This document shows, piece after piece, positions 1 to 10,452 of a stretch of DNA of 64,000 bases. The notes beneath the pieces are model-generated. The model made no database searches. It was not told where the DNA came from and saw only the letters and a program-made list of their open reading frames with translations. The position numbers and the translations under genes were made by a program. Numbering within the stretch: the first letter of the stretch is position 1; the number at the start of each line of letters is the position of its first letter. This DNA comes from Bordetella genomosp. 9 (GTDB taxonomy: Bacteria > Pseudomonadota > Gammaproteobacteria > Burkholderiales > Burkholderiaceae_B), in contig NZ_NEVJ01000003.1 in the NCBI RefSeq assembly GCF_002261425.1, forward strand, positions 3,642,772 through 3,706,771, written 5' to 3'.

Positions 1-667
1 CCAGGCCGATCTTGGAGACCGTGCGCAGGACCACCGCGTTGGCCAGCGTGGCGGCGCGCGGCATCCAGGTGCCGTCGGCATAGGGCTGGTAGGCCTCGTC
101 GATGACCACCAGCCCGGGCGCGGCGGCCAGGATCGCCTCGACGGCGGCGTCGGACCAGCGGCCGCCGGTGGGGTTGTTCGGGACCGCCAGGAAGACGACC
201 TTCGGCTGCCGGGCCTGGATGGCGGCCAGCATGGCCGGCAGGTCCAGCTGGAAATCGGGCGTGAGCGGGACGCCGGCGAAGCGGGCGTGGTGAAAGCGCG
301 CCGACAATTCGAACATCACGAAGGACGGCACCGGCGACAGCACCACGTCGCCCGGCTCGCAGCAGGCCTGCACGATCAGGCTGATCAGCTCGTCGGACCC
401 GTTGCCGAACAGCAGCGCGGCGTCGTCCGGCACGCCGAAGGCCGCGCGCACCGCGGCGTCCAGCGCGTCATGGCCCGCGGCCGGATAGCGGTTCAGCGGC
501 GTGGCGCGGGCGGCGGCGGCGACCGCGTCGCGCACCTGGTCGGGCAGGCCGTACGGGTTTTCCATCGCGTCCAGCTTGATGGCGTCTTCCGCGTGGCCCA
601 CGGCATAGGCGGACAGCGCCTGGATATCGGGCCGGATGGTGGTGGCGGCCCGCCCGGCGGCATTCAT
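1..667 (-). CDS. hisC: Histidinol-phosphate aminotransferase, partial (3' end outside window)
   Basis: PLP-dependent transaminase of histidine synthesis that converts imidazole-acetol phosphate to histidinol phosphate. The visible N-terminal part reads [20 protein letters not shown], then [11 protein letters not shown], the FGNGSDELI cofactor loop, AVPNNPTGG and VIDEAYQPY, all typical of the family. The SK of RTVSKIGL, whose lysine should form the Schiff base, sits at the window edge near base 12. The ATG at 667 overlaps the hisD stop in an ATGA arrangement, so the two genes are translationally coupled. The C-terminal third is cut off by the window. Confidence 0.93.
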   Translation of the reverse strand, partial: MNAAGRAATTIRPDIQALSAYAVGHAEDAIKLDAMENPYGLPDQVRDAVAAAARATPLNRYPAAGHDALDAAVRAAFGVPDDAALLFGNGSDELISLIVQACCEPGDVVLSPVPSFVMFELSARFHHARFAGVPLTPDFQLDLPAMLAAIQARQPKVVFLAVPNNPTGGRWSDAAVEAILAAAPGLVVIDEAYQPYADGTWMPRAATLANAVVLRTVSKIGL

Positions 668-1968
668 GCCTTGTCGAGCCGGTATTCGGCGCTGGCGGCG
701 TGCGCCTGCAGGCCTTCGCCATAGGCCAGGTCGGCCGCGATCCGGCCCAGCGTCTGCGCGCCCTGGCGCGATACCTGGATCAGGCTGGAGCGCTTCTGGA
801 AATCGTAGACGCCCAGCGGGGACGAAAAACGCGCCGTGCGCGAGGTCGGCAGCACGTGATTGGGGCCGGCGCAGTAATCGCCCAGCGATTCCGAGGCGTA
901 GCGGCCCATGAAGATGGCGCCCGCGTGGCGGATCCGCTCCACCCACTTTTCCGGATCGTCGGTGGAGATTTCCAGGTGCTCGGGGGCGATGTCGTTGGCG
1001 ATGTCGCAGGCTTCTTCCAGGTTGCGCACGTGGATCAGCGCGCCGCGCTTGCCCAGGCTTTCGCGCAGGATGGCCGCGCGCGGCATGGCGGGCAGCTGGC
1101 GGTCGATGGAGGCGGCGACTTCGTCCAGGTAGGCGGCGTCCGGGCACAGCAGGATGGCCTGGGCCAGCTCATCGTGCTCGGCCTGGGAAAACAGGTCCAT
1201 GGCGATCCAGTCGGCGGGCGTCTTGCCGTCGCAGATGACCAGGATTTCGCTGGGGCCGGCGATCATGTCGATGCCGACCGTACCGAATACGCGGCGCTTG
1301 GCGGCGGCGACGTAGGCATTGCCCGGCCCGACGATCTTGTCCACGGCGGGGATGGTGGCGGTGCCGTAGGCCAGCGCGCCCACGGCCTGCGCGCCGCCGA
1401 TGGCGAAGGCGCGATCGACGCCGGCGATGGCGGCGGCCGCCAGCACCATGGGATTGCGCAGGCCGTCGGGCGTGGGCGTGACCATGATCAGCTCAGGGAC
1501 GCCGGCCACCTTGGCCGGGATGGCGTTCATCAGCACTGACGACGGGTAGGCGGCCTTGCCGCCGGGGACGTAAAGGCCGACGCGGTCCAGCGGCGTGATC
1601 TTCTGGCCCAGCATCGTGCCGTCGGCTTCGGTGTAGGTCCAGGTCTCGCCGCGCTGTTTCTCATGATAGGCGCGCACCCGCCGCGCGGCGGCTTCAAGCC
1701 CTTGGCGCTGGGCGGCCGGCAGCGACTGCAGCGCGGCCTGCCAGCTGTCGCGGGGAATTTCCAGCGCGGCCACGCCGTCGGCCTGCACGCGGTCGAAACG
1801 GCGCGTGTATTCCAGCAGCGCCGCATCGCCGCGATGCCGGACGTCCGCCAGGATGTCGGCCGCGGCGCGGTCGATGGATTCGTCCTGCGAGGCTTCGAAG
1901 GCCAGCAGCGCGGATAGGGCGGCTGCGAAACCGGAATCGCGGGAATCGAGGCGGTTGATGGTGCTCAT
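664..1968 (-). CDS. hisD: Histidinol dehydrogenase
   Basis: Catalyses the last two oxidations of histidine synthesis, from histidinol to histidine, with NAD and zinc. The 434-residue product shows the zinc-site region [13 protein letters not shown], the [12 protein letters not shown] and [11 protein letters not shown] motifs and the conserved [20 protein letters not shown] block. I chose the start at 1968 (MSTINRLDS): the frame is open further upstream, but that extension lies inside hisG and reads as shadow sequence. The gene overlaps hisG by 4 nt at its start and hisC by 4 nt at its end, so it is the middle gene of a tightly coupled hisG-hisD-hisC operon. Confidence 0.96.
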   Translation of the reverse strand: MSTINRLDSRDSGFAAALSALLAFEASQDESIDRAAADILADVRHRGDAALLEYTRRFDRVQADGVAALEIPRDSWQAALQSLPAAQRQGLEAAARRVRAYHEKQRGETWTYTEADGTMLGQKITPLDRVGLYVPGGKAAYPSSVLMNAIPAKVAGVPELIMVTPTPDGLRNPMVLAAAAIAGVDRAFAIGGAQAVGALAYGTATIPAVDKIVGPGNAYVAAAKRRVFGTVGIDMIAGPSEILVICDGKTPADWIAMDLFSQAEHDELAQAILLCPDAAYLDEVAASIDRQLPAMPRAAILRESLGKRGALIHVRNLEEACDIANDIAPEHLEISTDDPEKWVERIRHAGAIFMGRYASESLGDYCAGPNHVLPTSRTARFSSPLGVYDFQKRSSLIQVSRQGAQTLGRIAADLAYGEGLQAHAASAEYRLDKA

Positions 1969-2678
1969 GGCGTACCCCCTTCGAGGCGTATGGGTGCGGT
2001 GCTGGCGCGTTCGAAGGCGTCCAGCAGCGGCTGCAGGCGCGCGCCGCGCGTTTTCAGGGCCGCCTGGTTGACGACCAGCCGCGAGGAAATCGGCATGATG
2101 TCCTCCACGGCGACCAGGTTGTTGGCGCGCAGCGTGCCGCCGGAGGAGACCAGGTCGACGATGGCGTCGGCCAGGCCGACCAGGGGCGCCAGTTCCATCG
2201 AGCCGTACAGCTTGATCAGGTCCACGTAGACGCCCTTGGCGGCGAAGTGTTCGCGCGCCGCCTGGACATATTTTGTCGCCACGCGCAGGCGGCCGCCCTG
2301 CCGTACCGCGCTCTGGTAGTCGAAGCCGGCGCGCACCGCCACGCACAGGCGGCATTTGGCGATGTTCAGGTCGATCGGCTGGTAGATGCCGCCGGGGTGG
2401 GCCGCGGCGTGCTCGATCAGCACGTCCTTGCCGGCGATGCCGAAGTCCGCCGCGCCGTACTGCACATAGGTCGGCACGTCGGAGGCGCGCACGATGATCA
2501 GGCGCAGCCCGGGATCGCTGGTGGGGATGATCAGCTTGCGGGAATGCTCGGGGTTTTCCGCGACCTCGATGCCGGCTTCCGCCAGCAGGGGCAGGGTTTC
2601 CTCGAAAATGCGGCCCTTGGACAGCGCCAGCGTGAGCGGCGCGGAATCGGCGGACGGGCGGATGTCTGGCTGGTTCAT
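1965..2678 (-). CDS. hisG: ATP phosphoribosyltransferase, short form catalytic subunit
   Basis: First enzyme of histidine synthesis, joining ATP and PRPP. The 237-residue product has the N-terminal [18 protein letters not shown], the [21 protein letters not shown] segment and the PRPP-loop region [18 protein letters not shown]. It lacks the C-terminal regulatory domain of the long form. Short-form HisG normally needs the HisRS-like partner HisZ, which is not in this window. It follows murA with a 10-nt gap and overlaps hisD by 4 nt. Confidence 0.95.
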   Translation of the reverse strand: MNQPDIRPSADSAPLTLALSKGRIFEETLPLLAEAGIEVAENPEHSRKLIIPTSDPGLRLIIVRASDVPTYVQYGAADFGIAGKDVLIEHAAAHPGGIYQPIDLNIAKCRLCVAVRAGFDYQSAVRQGGRLRVATKYVQAAREHFAAKGVYVDLIKLYGSMELAPLVGLADAIVDLVSSGGTLRANNLVAVEDIMPISSRLVVNQAALKTRGARLQPLLDAFERASTAPIRLEGGTP

Positions 2679-2688
2679 TCGGAGGTCC

Positions 2689-3956
<1,268 letters not shown>

Positions 3957-3957
<1 letters not shown>

Positions 3958-4199
3958 TACTGCGCCGCCTTGTATTCGGTGGGCGTGAGGGTGCGCATGG
4001 ACAGCGCATGGATTTCGGCTTTCATGCGGTCGCCCAGCGCGGCGTAGACCAGCTGATGCCGGGCGATCGGCCGCTTGCCTTCGAAGGCCGCGCTGACGAT
4101 GACCGCGTCGAAATGCGAACCGTCGCCCTGCACTTCGATGTGTTCACAGGGCAGTCCGTCGACGATGTATTGGCGAACCTGCTCGGGTGTGGGCAACAT
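3957..4199 (-). CDS. ibaG: BolA/IbaG family protein
   Basis: Small (80-residue) BolA-type protein; members bind [2Fe-2S] glutaredoxins and take part in iron-sulfur trafficking and acid or envelope stress. The core reads [20 protein letters not shown] followed by [27 protein letters not shown], with the usual helix-turn-helix-like class II KH fold pattern and the conserved histidines. Position directly upstream of murA matches ibaG (yrbA) in other proteobacteria. The assignment to IbaG rather than BolA proper rests on this neighbourhood and the small size. Confidence 0.88.
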
Positions 4200-4203
4200 G
4201 GGC

Positions 4204-5022
4204 TCAGTTCCTTAGTTTGTAGCCGCTGGCGAGCAGTCGGATTGCGTAGGTCGCCAGGGCCAGGAAGACGCAGCTGACCACCGCCAGGCTGCGCCAGGGC
4301 GACACGTCGGACACCGAGAAGAAGCCGTAGCGGAAGCCATCGATGGTATAGAAGATGGGATTCCAATGCGATACGCCCTGCCAGAACGGCGGCAGCGTAT
4401 GGATCGAATAGAAAACGCCGGACAGGAAGGTCGCCGGCATGATCAGGAAGTTCTGAAAGGCCGCGAGCTGGTCGAATTTTTCCGAGAACAGGCCGGCGAT
4501 CACGCCCAGGCTGCCCATGATGCCGCAGGCCAGCACCGCGAACACCAGCACCCACAGCGGATGGACCGGGGTCAAGGGGATGAAGCACAGCGCCACCAGC
4601 CATACGCACAGCCCGACGGCGATGCCGCGCGTGATGGCCGCGATCACGTAGGCGAAATAGATGTCCCGGTGCGATAGCGGCGGCAGCAGGATGAACACCA
4701 GGTTGCCGGTGATGCGGCTCTGGATCAGCGAGGACGACGGGTTGGCGAAGCCGTTCTGCAGCATGCTCATCATCATCAATCCCGGGATCAGGAAGGATGT
4801 GTAGGGCACGGTGCCGTAGACGTGCACGCGGTCCTGCAGCACCTGGGCGAATACCAGCAGATACAGCAGCGCCGTGATGACGGGCGCGGCGATGGTCTGG
4901 AAGCTGACCTTCCAGAAGCGCATGAGCTCCTTGCGCAGTAGCGTGGGGAAGCCCGAACCGGCCGGCGCGCCGGCGTCCAGCATGGGCGTACCCATGGAAC
5001 CCAGGGGAGCGGGCGCGTTCAC
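4204..5022 (-). CDS. ABC-2 type transporter permease (YadH-like)
   Basis: Membrane subunit of an ABC exporter. About 272 residues with six hydrophobic segments; characteristic pieces are LRKELMRFWKVSFQTIAAPVITALLYLLVFA near the N-terminus and the family signature region FLSGVFYSIHTLPPFWQGVSHWNPIFYTIDGFRYGFF near the C-terminus. The GTG start at 5022 was chosen because it overlaps the stop of the upstream ATPase as GTGA; the frame is open further upstream but only over the ATPase gene. The substrate is unknown. The pair lies between the mla genes and ibaG-murA, which suggests an envelope role. Confidence 0.9.
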   Translation of the reverse strand: MNAPAPLGSMGTPMLDAGAPAGSGFPTLLRKELMRFWKVSFQTIAAPVITALLYLLVFAQVLQDRVHVYGTVPYTSFLIPGLMMMSMLQNGFANPSSSLIQSRITGNLVFILLPPLSHRDIYFAYVIAAITRGIAVGLCVWLVALCFIPLTPVHPLWVLVFAVLACGIMGSLGVIAGLFSEKFDQLAAFQNFLIMPATFLSGVFYSIHTLPPFWQGVSHWNPIFYTIDGFRYGFFSVSDVSPWRSLAVVSCVFLALATYAIRLLASGYKLRN

Positions 5023-5816
5023 GATACGACCTCCGTCAGCTGGGCGTCGTCTTCGCTGTGCATGATGCGCACGAAGGCGTCTTCCAGGTCCACGCCGCCC
5101 ACGCGGGCCAGCAGCGCCGGCGTGGTGTCCAGCGCGACGATGCGGCCCGCCTTCAGCATGGCGATGCGGCCGCACAGGGCTTCGGCTTCTTCCAGGTAAT
5201 GGGTGGTCAGCATGATGGTGTGGCCGGCCTTGTTCAGGCGCGAGATGAATTCCCACAGCGTGCGGCGCAGGTCGACGTCGACCCCGGCGGTCGGCTCGTC
5301 CAGGACGATGACCGGCGGCCGGTGCACCAGCGCCTGCGCGACCAGCACGCGGCGCTTCATTCCGCCGGACAGGGCGCGCATGTTCGCTTCCGCCTTGTCC
5401 GACAGGCCCAGGTTGAAGAGGATTTCGTCTATCCAGTCGTCGTTGTTGCGCAGGCCGAAATAGCCCGACTGGATGCGCAAGGTTTCGCGGACGGTGAAGA
5501 AAGGGTCGTAGACCAGTTCCTGCGGGACCACGCCCAGGGCGCGCCGCGCCTGCCGGTAGTCGGCCTGCACGTCATGGCCGCACACGCTGGCGCTGCCTTC
5601 GTTGGGACGGGCGAGTCCGGCCAGGACGGAAATCAGCGTGGTCTTGCCCGCGCCGTTGGGGCCCAGCAGGCCGAAGAATTCGCCAGGCTGGATGTCGAGG
5701 CTGACGTTCTTCAGCGCCTGGAAGCCCGGGGCCGCGGGGCGGCCCAGCCATTTCTTCCAAGCCGGGTGGCGGGGGGCGTAGGTTTTGGAGACGTTCTGGA
5801 GGCGGACGGCGGACAT
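5019..5816 (-). CDS. ABC transporter ATP-binding protein (YadG-like)
   Basis: Cytoplasmic ATPase partner of the ABC-2 permease at 4204-5022. The 265-residue protein shows Walker A GPNGAGKTT, signature LSGGMKRRVLVAQAL, Walker B VIVLDEPTAGVD and the H-loop LTTHYLEEAE. The start at 5816 (MSAVRLQNVSKTY) puts the beta-strand of the nucleotide-binding fold at the N-terminus as usual. A TATAAT hexamer about 37 nt upstream could drive this pair plus ibaG-murA-hisGDC. Substrate unknown. Confidence 0.92.
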   Translation of the reverse strand: MSAVRLQNVSKTYAPRHPAWKKWLGRPAAPGFQALKNVSLDIQPGEFFGLLGPNGAGKTTLISVLAGLARPNEGSASVCGHDVQADYRQARRALGVVPQELVYDPFFTVRETLRIQSGYFGLRNNDDWIDEILFNLGLSDKAEANMRALSGGMKRRVLVAQALVHRPPVIVLDEPTAGVDVDLRRTLWEFISRLNKAGHTIMLTTHYLEEAEALCGRIAMLKAGRIVALDTTPALLARVGGVDLEDAFVRIMHSEDDAQLTEVVS

Positions 5817-5852
5817 GATGCGGGGAACACCCCGGAAAAGAGCCAATCCGCC

Positions 5853-5858
5853 ATTATA
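5853..5858 (-). promoter_or_regulatory. Possible -10 element upstream of the ABC-ibaG-murA-his genes
   Basis: On the minus strand the hexamer reads TATAAT, an exact sigma-70 -10 match, about 37 nt before the ATPase start in the mlaC-ATPase gap. No convincing -35 sits 17 nt upstream (CCGGGA there). The gap also holds several GC-rich inverted repeats, for example CCCGGG-AAAA-CCCGGG, which could end or attenuate mla transcription. Confidence 0.35.
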
Positions 5859-5949
5859 AGACCGCGCCCGGGTTTTCCCGGGGCATGGCCCCGGCCCGCG
5901 CAGGGTCGTCCCGAGCGGCCGGCCGGCGCGGCCGGCCACCCCGGCGTCC

Positions 5950-6585
5950 TTACTGCGCGTTGCGCTGGTTCAGCGCCTTGATCAGCCCGTCGATGCCGTT
6001 CTGGTTGATTTCCTGCGCGAACTGGTTGCGATAGTTCTGGATCAGCCAGATGCCTTCGACGTTCAGGTCGTAGATCTTCCAGCCGTTGGCCGTCTGCTCG
6101 AGCCGGTAGTCCACGCCCACCGACTGGCCGTTCGACTGGTTGATCGTGCTGCGCACGACCGCGTCCGTGCCGTCGATGTTCGAACCGGTCACCTTGATGT
6201 TGGTGCCGTTGTCCACGCGAGACAGCGCGCCGCTGTAGGTGCGCACCAGCGTGCCCTTGAAGGCCTCGGCCAGCGCGGTACGCTGCTGCGGCGTCGCCTG
6301 GCGCCAGTAGCGGCCGGCCGCCAGGCGGGTGGTCTTTTCGAAGTCCACGTAGGGCAGGATGTACTGGTTCACGACCTCGTTGACCCGGCCCAGGTTGCCA
6401 TTCCTGACGCCGCCGTCGGTCTTCAGCACCTGCAGGGTCTGGTTGGCGGTTTCCTGCACCAGCTTTTCGGGCGGGTCCTTCGGATTCGGCGCGGACTGCG
6501 CCTGGCCGGCCAGGGCCAGGCCCAGCAGGCCGAACAAGCCGGTCACGCAAAGGCGTTGCAACAGGGAAAGGGGGTAAAACCGCAT
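5950..6585 (-). CDS. mlaC: Periplasmic phospholipid-binding protein MlaC
   Basis: Periplasmic carrier that shuttles phospholipid between the outer-membrane MlaA complex and the inner-membrane MlaFED complex. The 211-residue product has an N-terminal signal peptide (hydrophobic VTGLFGLLGLALAG, cleavage near AQA-QSA). It carries the family regions VNQYILPYVDFEKTTRLAAGRYWRQATPQQR and DGWKIYD-like NGWKIYDLNVEGIWLIQNYR. It is the last gene of the mla run; a MlaB (STAS) gene, which often follows, is not seen. Confidence 0.94.
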   Translation of the reverse strand: MRFYPLSLLQRLCVTGLFGLLGLALAGQAQSAPNPKDPPEKLVQETANQTLQVLKTDGGVRNGNLGRVNEVVNQYILPYVDFEKTTRLAAGRYWRQATPQQRTALAEAFKGTLVRTYSGALSRVDNGTNIKVTGSNIDGTDAVVRSTINQSNGQSVGVDYRLEQTANGWKIYDLNVEGIWLIQNYRNQFAQEINQNGIDGLIKALNQRNAQ

Positions 6586-6681
6586 GCTTGCTCCTTCAGA
6601 GTTCGGGAAAGGAAGGCCGGGAAAGCGCCGGGGGCGCGGGCCTGCCGGCCCTGCCCGTCCGTCGCAAGATCCGCGCCCTTC

Positions 6682-7530
6682 TTACTGGCGCTTGGGCGCC
6701 GGGGCCGGCGTGGTGCTGCCCGCACCCGCACCGCCTATGCCCGGGGCGGCGGGCGCCGGCGTGGCGCCTGCCCCGGCGGGAGCGGCGCCGTCGTCTTCGT
6801 CATCGTAATTGGGCAGGTTGCTGTCGCTGTTCGCCTTGCGCCCGAGCACCATCGCGGCGCGCCGTTGCAGATAGGCATCGCGGACGAAGCTGTAGGGATC
6901 CAGGGCGACGCGGTCCACCGTGTCGGTTGCGTCCAGCAGGCTGGCGCGGCGGTCGACCACCCACAGGCCGTACAGCGAGTTGCGCACGGGGACGTTGTCG
7001 ATGGCGCCGACGCTGGTCCATTGGTTGCCGACGAAGTCGCCCGCCAGGCCGGCGGTGTCGCGGATGGTGCTGGAGCCCCAGAACGGCAGCACCATGTAGG
7101 GTCCCTGGCCGATGCCCCAGACGCCCAGCGTGGTGCCGAAGTCGTTGGGAATGCGCTTGGCGCCGTTGGCCGTGGCGACGTCGAAGCAGCCGCCCACGCC
7201 CATGGTGGTGTTGAACAGGAAGCGGCCGAAGGTATTGATGGCATCGGTGCCGCGGCCCTGCAGCATGCTGTTGGCCGCCGCCCAGATATCGGCGACGTTA
7301 TTGAAGATGTTGTGGATGCAGCTCTGCACCGGCTGCGGCGTGACCGTCGTATAGCCCACGGCGATGGGGCGCAGTACGGCACGGTCGACCTTGTCGTTGA
7401 AGGTATAGACGCCCCGGTTGAAGCCTTCCCACGGATCCCGCGGATCCGGGTTCTGCACGGTGGCGCAGCCTGCCAGGCCCGCGCCTGCGGCGGCCATGGC
7501 GAAAATGCGGGTCAGGGTGTTCTTTTTCAT
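6682..7530 (-). CDS. mlaA: Outer-membrane lipoprotein MlaA (VacJ)
   Basis: Removes mislocalised phospholipid from the outer leaflet of the outer membrane. The 282-residue product has a lipoprotein signal with lipobox LAGC near residue 22, then DPWEGFNRGVYTFNDKVDRAVLRPIA, the hallmark MlaA region. It also has RFLFNTTMGVGGCFDVAT and FGTTLGVWGIGQGPYMVLPFWGSSTIRD. The C-terminal 45 residues are low-complexity, rich in Ala, Pro and Gly with an acidic DDEDD stretch, a non-conserved extension common in this order. Confidence 0.95.
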   Translation of the reverse strand: MKKNTLTRIFAMAAAGAGLAGCATVQNPDPRDPWEGFNRGVYTFNDKVDRAVLRPIAVGYTTVTPQPVQSCIHNIFNNVADIWAAANSMLQGRGTDAINTFGRFLFNTTMGVGGCFDVATANGAKRIPNDFGTTLGVWGIGQGPYMVLPFWGSSTIRDTAGLAGDFVGNQWTSVGAIDNVPVRNSLYGLWVVDRRASLLDATDTVDRVALDPYSFVRDAYLQRRAAMVLGRKANSDSNLPNYDDEDDGAAPAGAGATPAPAAPGIGGAGAGSTTPAPAPKRQ

Positions 7531-7646
7531 TTGATCGTCTTTTTGCTGGGACAGCCTGTCGGCCGATCGCGTCCGTTCGTGCAGCGCCTCCCCTCTTCCC
7601 CTGGGCGCAGGCCTTTACGGTCGCATCGGTGCAAGAAAAATTCGCG

Positions 7647-8171
7647 TCAATGGGATTGCGGTTGAGCCTGCGGTTGCGCCGGCGGCGCGGATCCCCCTCC
7701 AGCGGGCGCGGATCCCTGCTTTTCCGCCGTTCCGTAAAGGAACTGGCTGATCAGGTTTTCCAGAACGACCGCGCTCTGGGTATAACGGATTTTGTCGCCG
7801 TTCGCAAAGTCCGCGTCGTCGCCGCCCGCGGTCAGCCCGATGTATTGCTCGCCCAGGAGGCCCGCCGTCAGGATGGCCGCCGATGAATCCTTGGGGAATT
7901 TGAAATCCGAATCCAGGCTCAGGGTGACTACCGCCTGGAAGTTCTTGTCGTCGAAACGGATGTGGCTGACGCGGCCGACCACGACGCCGGCGCTCTTGAC
8001 CGCCGCGCGTTCCTTCAGGCCGCCGATATTGTCGAACTGCGCCGTCACATCGTAGGTGGGCGCGAAGGAAAAAGCGCTGAGGTTGCCGGCGCGCAACGCC
8101 AGGAAGACCAGGGCCGCGGCGCCGAGCAGCACGAACAGGCCTACCCAGAAATCGGTTTTTTGACGTGACAT
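7647..8171 (-). CDS. mlaD: MlaD, MCE-domain lipid-transfer subunit
   Basis: Inner-membrane anchored MCE protein that forms the hexameric lipid channel of MlaFEDB. The 174-residue product has one N-terminal transmembrane segment (WVGLFVLLGAAALVFLAL) and one MCE domain (YDVTAQFDNIGGLKERAAVKSAGVVVGRVSHIRF...LLGEQYIGL). A Gln/Pro/Gly-rich tail of about 25 residues follows. It lies 12 nt after mlaE; mlaA follows after a 116-nt gap. Confidence 0.95.
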   Translation of the reverse strand: MSRQKTDFWVGLFVLLGAAALVFLALRAGNLSAFSFAPTYDVTAQFDNIGGLKERAAVKSAGVVVGRVSHIRFDDKNFQAVVTLSLDSDFKFPKDSSAAILTAGLLGEQYIGLTAGGDDADFANGDKIRYTQSAVVLENLISQFLYGTAEKQGSAPAGGGSAPPAQPQAQPQSH

Positions 8172-8183
8172 GAGAAATCCGTA

Positions 8184-8984
8184 TCAGTTGCCGAACATCA
8201 AGGCGGTGAGGAGGAAGTCCAGCGCCAGCACCGCCAGCGAACCTACCACCACGGTGCGGGTGGTGGCGCGTGCCACGCCTTCCGGCGTCGGCCTTGCCTG
8301 CCACCCTTCGTAGAGCGCCACCAGCGTCACCGCCACGCCGAAGACGATGCTTTTCAGCACGCCGTTGGCGACATCGTTCCATACGTCGACGCCGCCCTGC
8401 ATCTGCGACCAGAACGCGCCGGCATCGACCCCTATCATGACCACGCCGACCAGCCAGCCGCCCATGATGCCCACCATCGAGAATACGGCGGCCAGGATGG
8501 GCATGGCGATGATGCCGCCCCACAGGCGCGGCACCAGCACGCGGCGCATGGGGTCGACGGCCATGACTTCCATCGCGGCCAGCTGTTCGCCGGCCTTCAT
8601 CAGGCCGATTTCCGCCGTCAGCGAGGTCCCGGCGCGGCCGGCGAACAGCAGCGCCGTCACCACCGGACCCAGTTCGCGGACCAGCGACAGGGCCACCAGC
8701 AGGCCGAGCGATTCTTCCGAGCCATAGCGCCGCAGGGTGTAGTAGCCCTGCAGGCCCAGCACGAAGCCGACGAACATGCCGGAGACGGCGATGATGACCA
8801 GCGAATAATTGCCGATGAAGTGCACCTGCTGCGACACCAGCCGCGGGCGGCGCAGCGCGATGCCGCTCTTGGCCAGCAGCGCGCCGAAAAACCGGGTGAA
8901 GTAGCCGATGCCGCCGATCAGGTCGATGACCCAGCCGCCCAGGCGGCTGACCGGATTGGCGGAGCCGGCGCTGGAATCGCTCAT
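8184..8984 (-). CDS. mlaE: MlaE, lipid asymmetry ABC transporter permease
   Basis: Permease of the phospholipid ABC transporter. The 266-residue product shows the MlaE/permease signature SLVRELGPVVTALLFAGRAGTSLTAEIGLMKAGEQLAAMEVMAVDP and PRLWGGIIAMPILA. It has about five or six hydrophobic segments. The start overlaps the mlaF stop by 4 nt (ATGA), indicating translational coupling. Confidence 0.96.
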   Translation of the reverse strand: MSDSSAGSANPVSRLGGWVIDLIGGIGYFTRFFGALLAKSGIALRRPRLVSQQVHFIGNYSLVIIAVSGMFVGFVLGLQGYYTLRRYGSEESLGLLVALSLVRELGPVVTALLFAGRAGTSLTAEIGLMKAGEQLAAMEVMAVDPMRRVLVPRLWGGIIAMPILAAVFSMVGIMGGWLVGVVMIGVDAGAFWSQMQGGVDVWNDVANGVLKSIVFGVAVTLVALYEGWQARPTPEGVARATTRTVVVGSLAVLALDFLLTALMFGN

Positions 8985-9817
8985 GGCTTGCGTCCTTCTT
9001 GTCGGGCGAGCCAGCGGTCGAAGGCCGGCGTGTCCGGATAGTGGAAAGCCACCGGGCCGTCAGGCTCGCCGCCCAGGAACTGCCGGACGTAGGGATCGGT
9101 GGATGCCGACAAGGCGTCGGGCGTGCCGGAGGCCACCAGGCGGCCCTGTCCGACCAGGTACACCTGGTCGGCGATGCTGAAGGATTCCTGCACGTCGTGC
9201 GTGATCAGCACGGACGCGCATTTCAGGCGATCGGACAGGTCGCGGATCAGCCGCGCCGTGATGCCCATGGAAATGGGGTCGAGTCCGGCAAAGGGCTCGT
9301 CATACAGGATCAGCTCGGGTTCCAGCACGATGGCGCGCGCCAGGGCGACGCGCCGGGCCATGCCGCCCGAGATTTCCGATACCTTCAGGTGCGCGGCGGC
9401 GCGCAGGCCGACGGCATGCAGTTTGTCCAGGACGCGTTCGAGGATTTCCGCTTCGCCGTAGCGGGTGTGCTCGCGCAGCGGGAAGGCGACGTTTTCGAAG
9501 ACGTCCAGGTCGGTGAACAGCGCGCCCTGCTGGAACAGCACGCCCATGCGCTTGCGCAGGCCTTCCAGTTCCGCCGGCGAGACCTGGCTCATGTCCTGCC
9601 CGAACACGCGAACGGTGCCCGCGCGCGCCAGCAATTGGCCGGTGGCGGCCCGCAGCATGGTGGTCTTGCCCGAGCCGGAACCGCCCATGACCGCGACCAC
9701 CTGCCCGGCGGTGACGCTCATGGAGATGCCCTGCAGTACCGTGAAGTCCCCATATCCCAGGGAAACGTCGGTGAACTGCAAGGCGGAGCCGCGGCGGGTA
9801 TCTGAGTCGGTCGGCAT
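8981..9817 (-). CDS. mlaF: MlaF, lipid asymmetry ABC transporter ATPase
   Basis: ATPase of the Mla phospholipid transporter. Walker A GGSGSGKTT, signature EISGGMARRVALARAI, Walker B LILYDEPFAGLDP and H-loop LITHDVQESF are all present in a 278-residue product. I used the ATG at 9817 (MPTDSDTRRGS); an in-frame ATG 48 nt upstream would add 16 residues and cannot be excluded. It is the first gene of the mla run. Confidence 0.94.
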   Translation of the reverse strand: MPTDSDTRRGSALQFTDVSLGYGDFTVLQGISMSVTAGQVVAVMGGSGSGKTTMLRAATGQLLARAGTVRVFGQDMSQVSPAELEGLRKRMGVLFQQGALFTDLDVFENVAFPLREHTRYGEAEILERVLDKLHAVGLRAAAHLKVSEISGGMARRVALARAIVLEPELILYDEPFAGLDPISMGITARLIRDLSDRLKCASVLITHDVQESFSIADQVYLVGQGRLVASGTPDALSASTDPYVRQFLGGEPDGPVAFHYPDTPAFDRWLARQEGRKP

Positions 9818-9921
9818 ACGGTGGCAGGCTGGGAGAGGGACGGTCCGTCCCCGCGAGCCGTGCATTGTAGCCTGCCGCTACTGGTGCTTTCCCTGGTAAC
9901 GGTGTGGTCTTTCGCCGCCGG

Positions 9922-10452
9922 TCAACGCAGCGCCACCAGAAAGACCAGCGCGCCGCCGCCCAGCAGCACGAACGGGCTGACCCGGGTGCGCAGCAGCAGC
10001 AGGGTCGACGCGATGGCGACGGCCCAGGCCCAGGCGCCCCCTTCCGCCGCCCGCAGGATGGTGCAGGAGGCGGCCAGGATCATGCCGGCGGCGACCGGGG
10101 CCAGGCCGGTCTCGATGGCGCGGATCCAGACGCGGCCCTTGTAGCGCTGCCACACGTGGGCCAGGGCATAGATGAGCAGGGTGCTGGGCACGAAGATGGC
10201 GAACGACGCCACCAGCGCGCCCAGGAGGCCTTGGACCTGCCACCCGACCAGGGTGACCAGGAGCGAGCCGGGGCCAGGCGTGATGCGCGACAGCGCGAAC
10301 AGGTCCAGGAACTGGGCGTCGTTCATCCAGGCATAGGCCTGCACCGCCTGGCGATGGATGTCGGCCACCACGCTCTGCCCGCCCCCCACGGTCAGGAAGG
10401 ACAGGGGCGCGAACACGGTGAACAGGTCCCAGAGCGCGGCGCCGCCGGTCAT
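9922..10452 (-). CDS. Chromate transporter family protein, second half-size subunit
   Basis: A short-chain member of the CHR family: 176 residues with one chromate-transporter domain. Its motif reads FAPLSFLTVGGGQSVVADIHRQAV, followed by FLDLFALSRITPGPGSLLVTLVGWQVQGLLGAL, the duplicated-family signature. It overlaps the first half-size gene by 4 nt (ATGA). Short CHR proteins function as heterodimers equivalent to one full-length ChrA. Chromate efflux is known for some family members; the actual anion here is not shown. Confidence 0.85.
   Translation of the reverse strand: MTGGAALWDLFTVFAPLSFLTVGGGQSVVADIHRQAVQAYAWMNDAQFLDLFALSRITPGPGSLLVTLVGWQVQGLLGALVASFAIFVPSTLLIYALAHVWQRYKGRVWIRAIETGLAPVAAGMILAASCTILRAAEGGAWAWAVAIASTLLLLRTRVSPFVLLGGGALVFLVALR

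Noticed and set aside
1969..2355. A longer N-terminus for HisD, giving 563 residues
   Set aside because: The extension reads as Arg/Gly-rich shadow of hisG, while the ATG at 1968 gives the normal family length and ATGA coupling.
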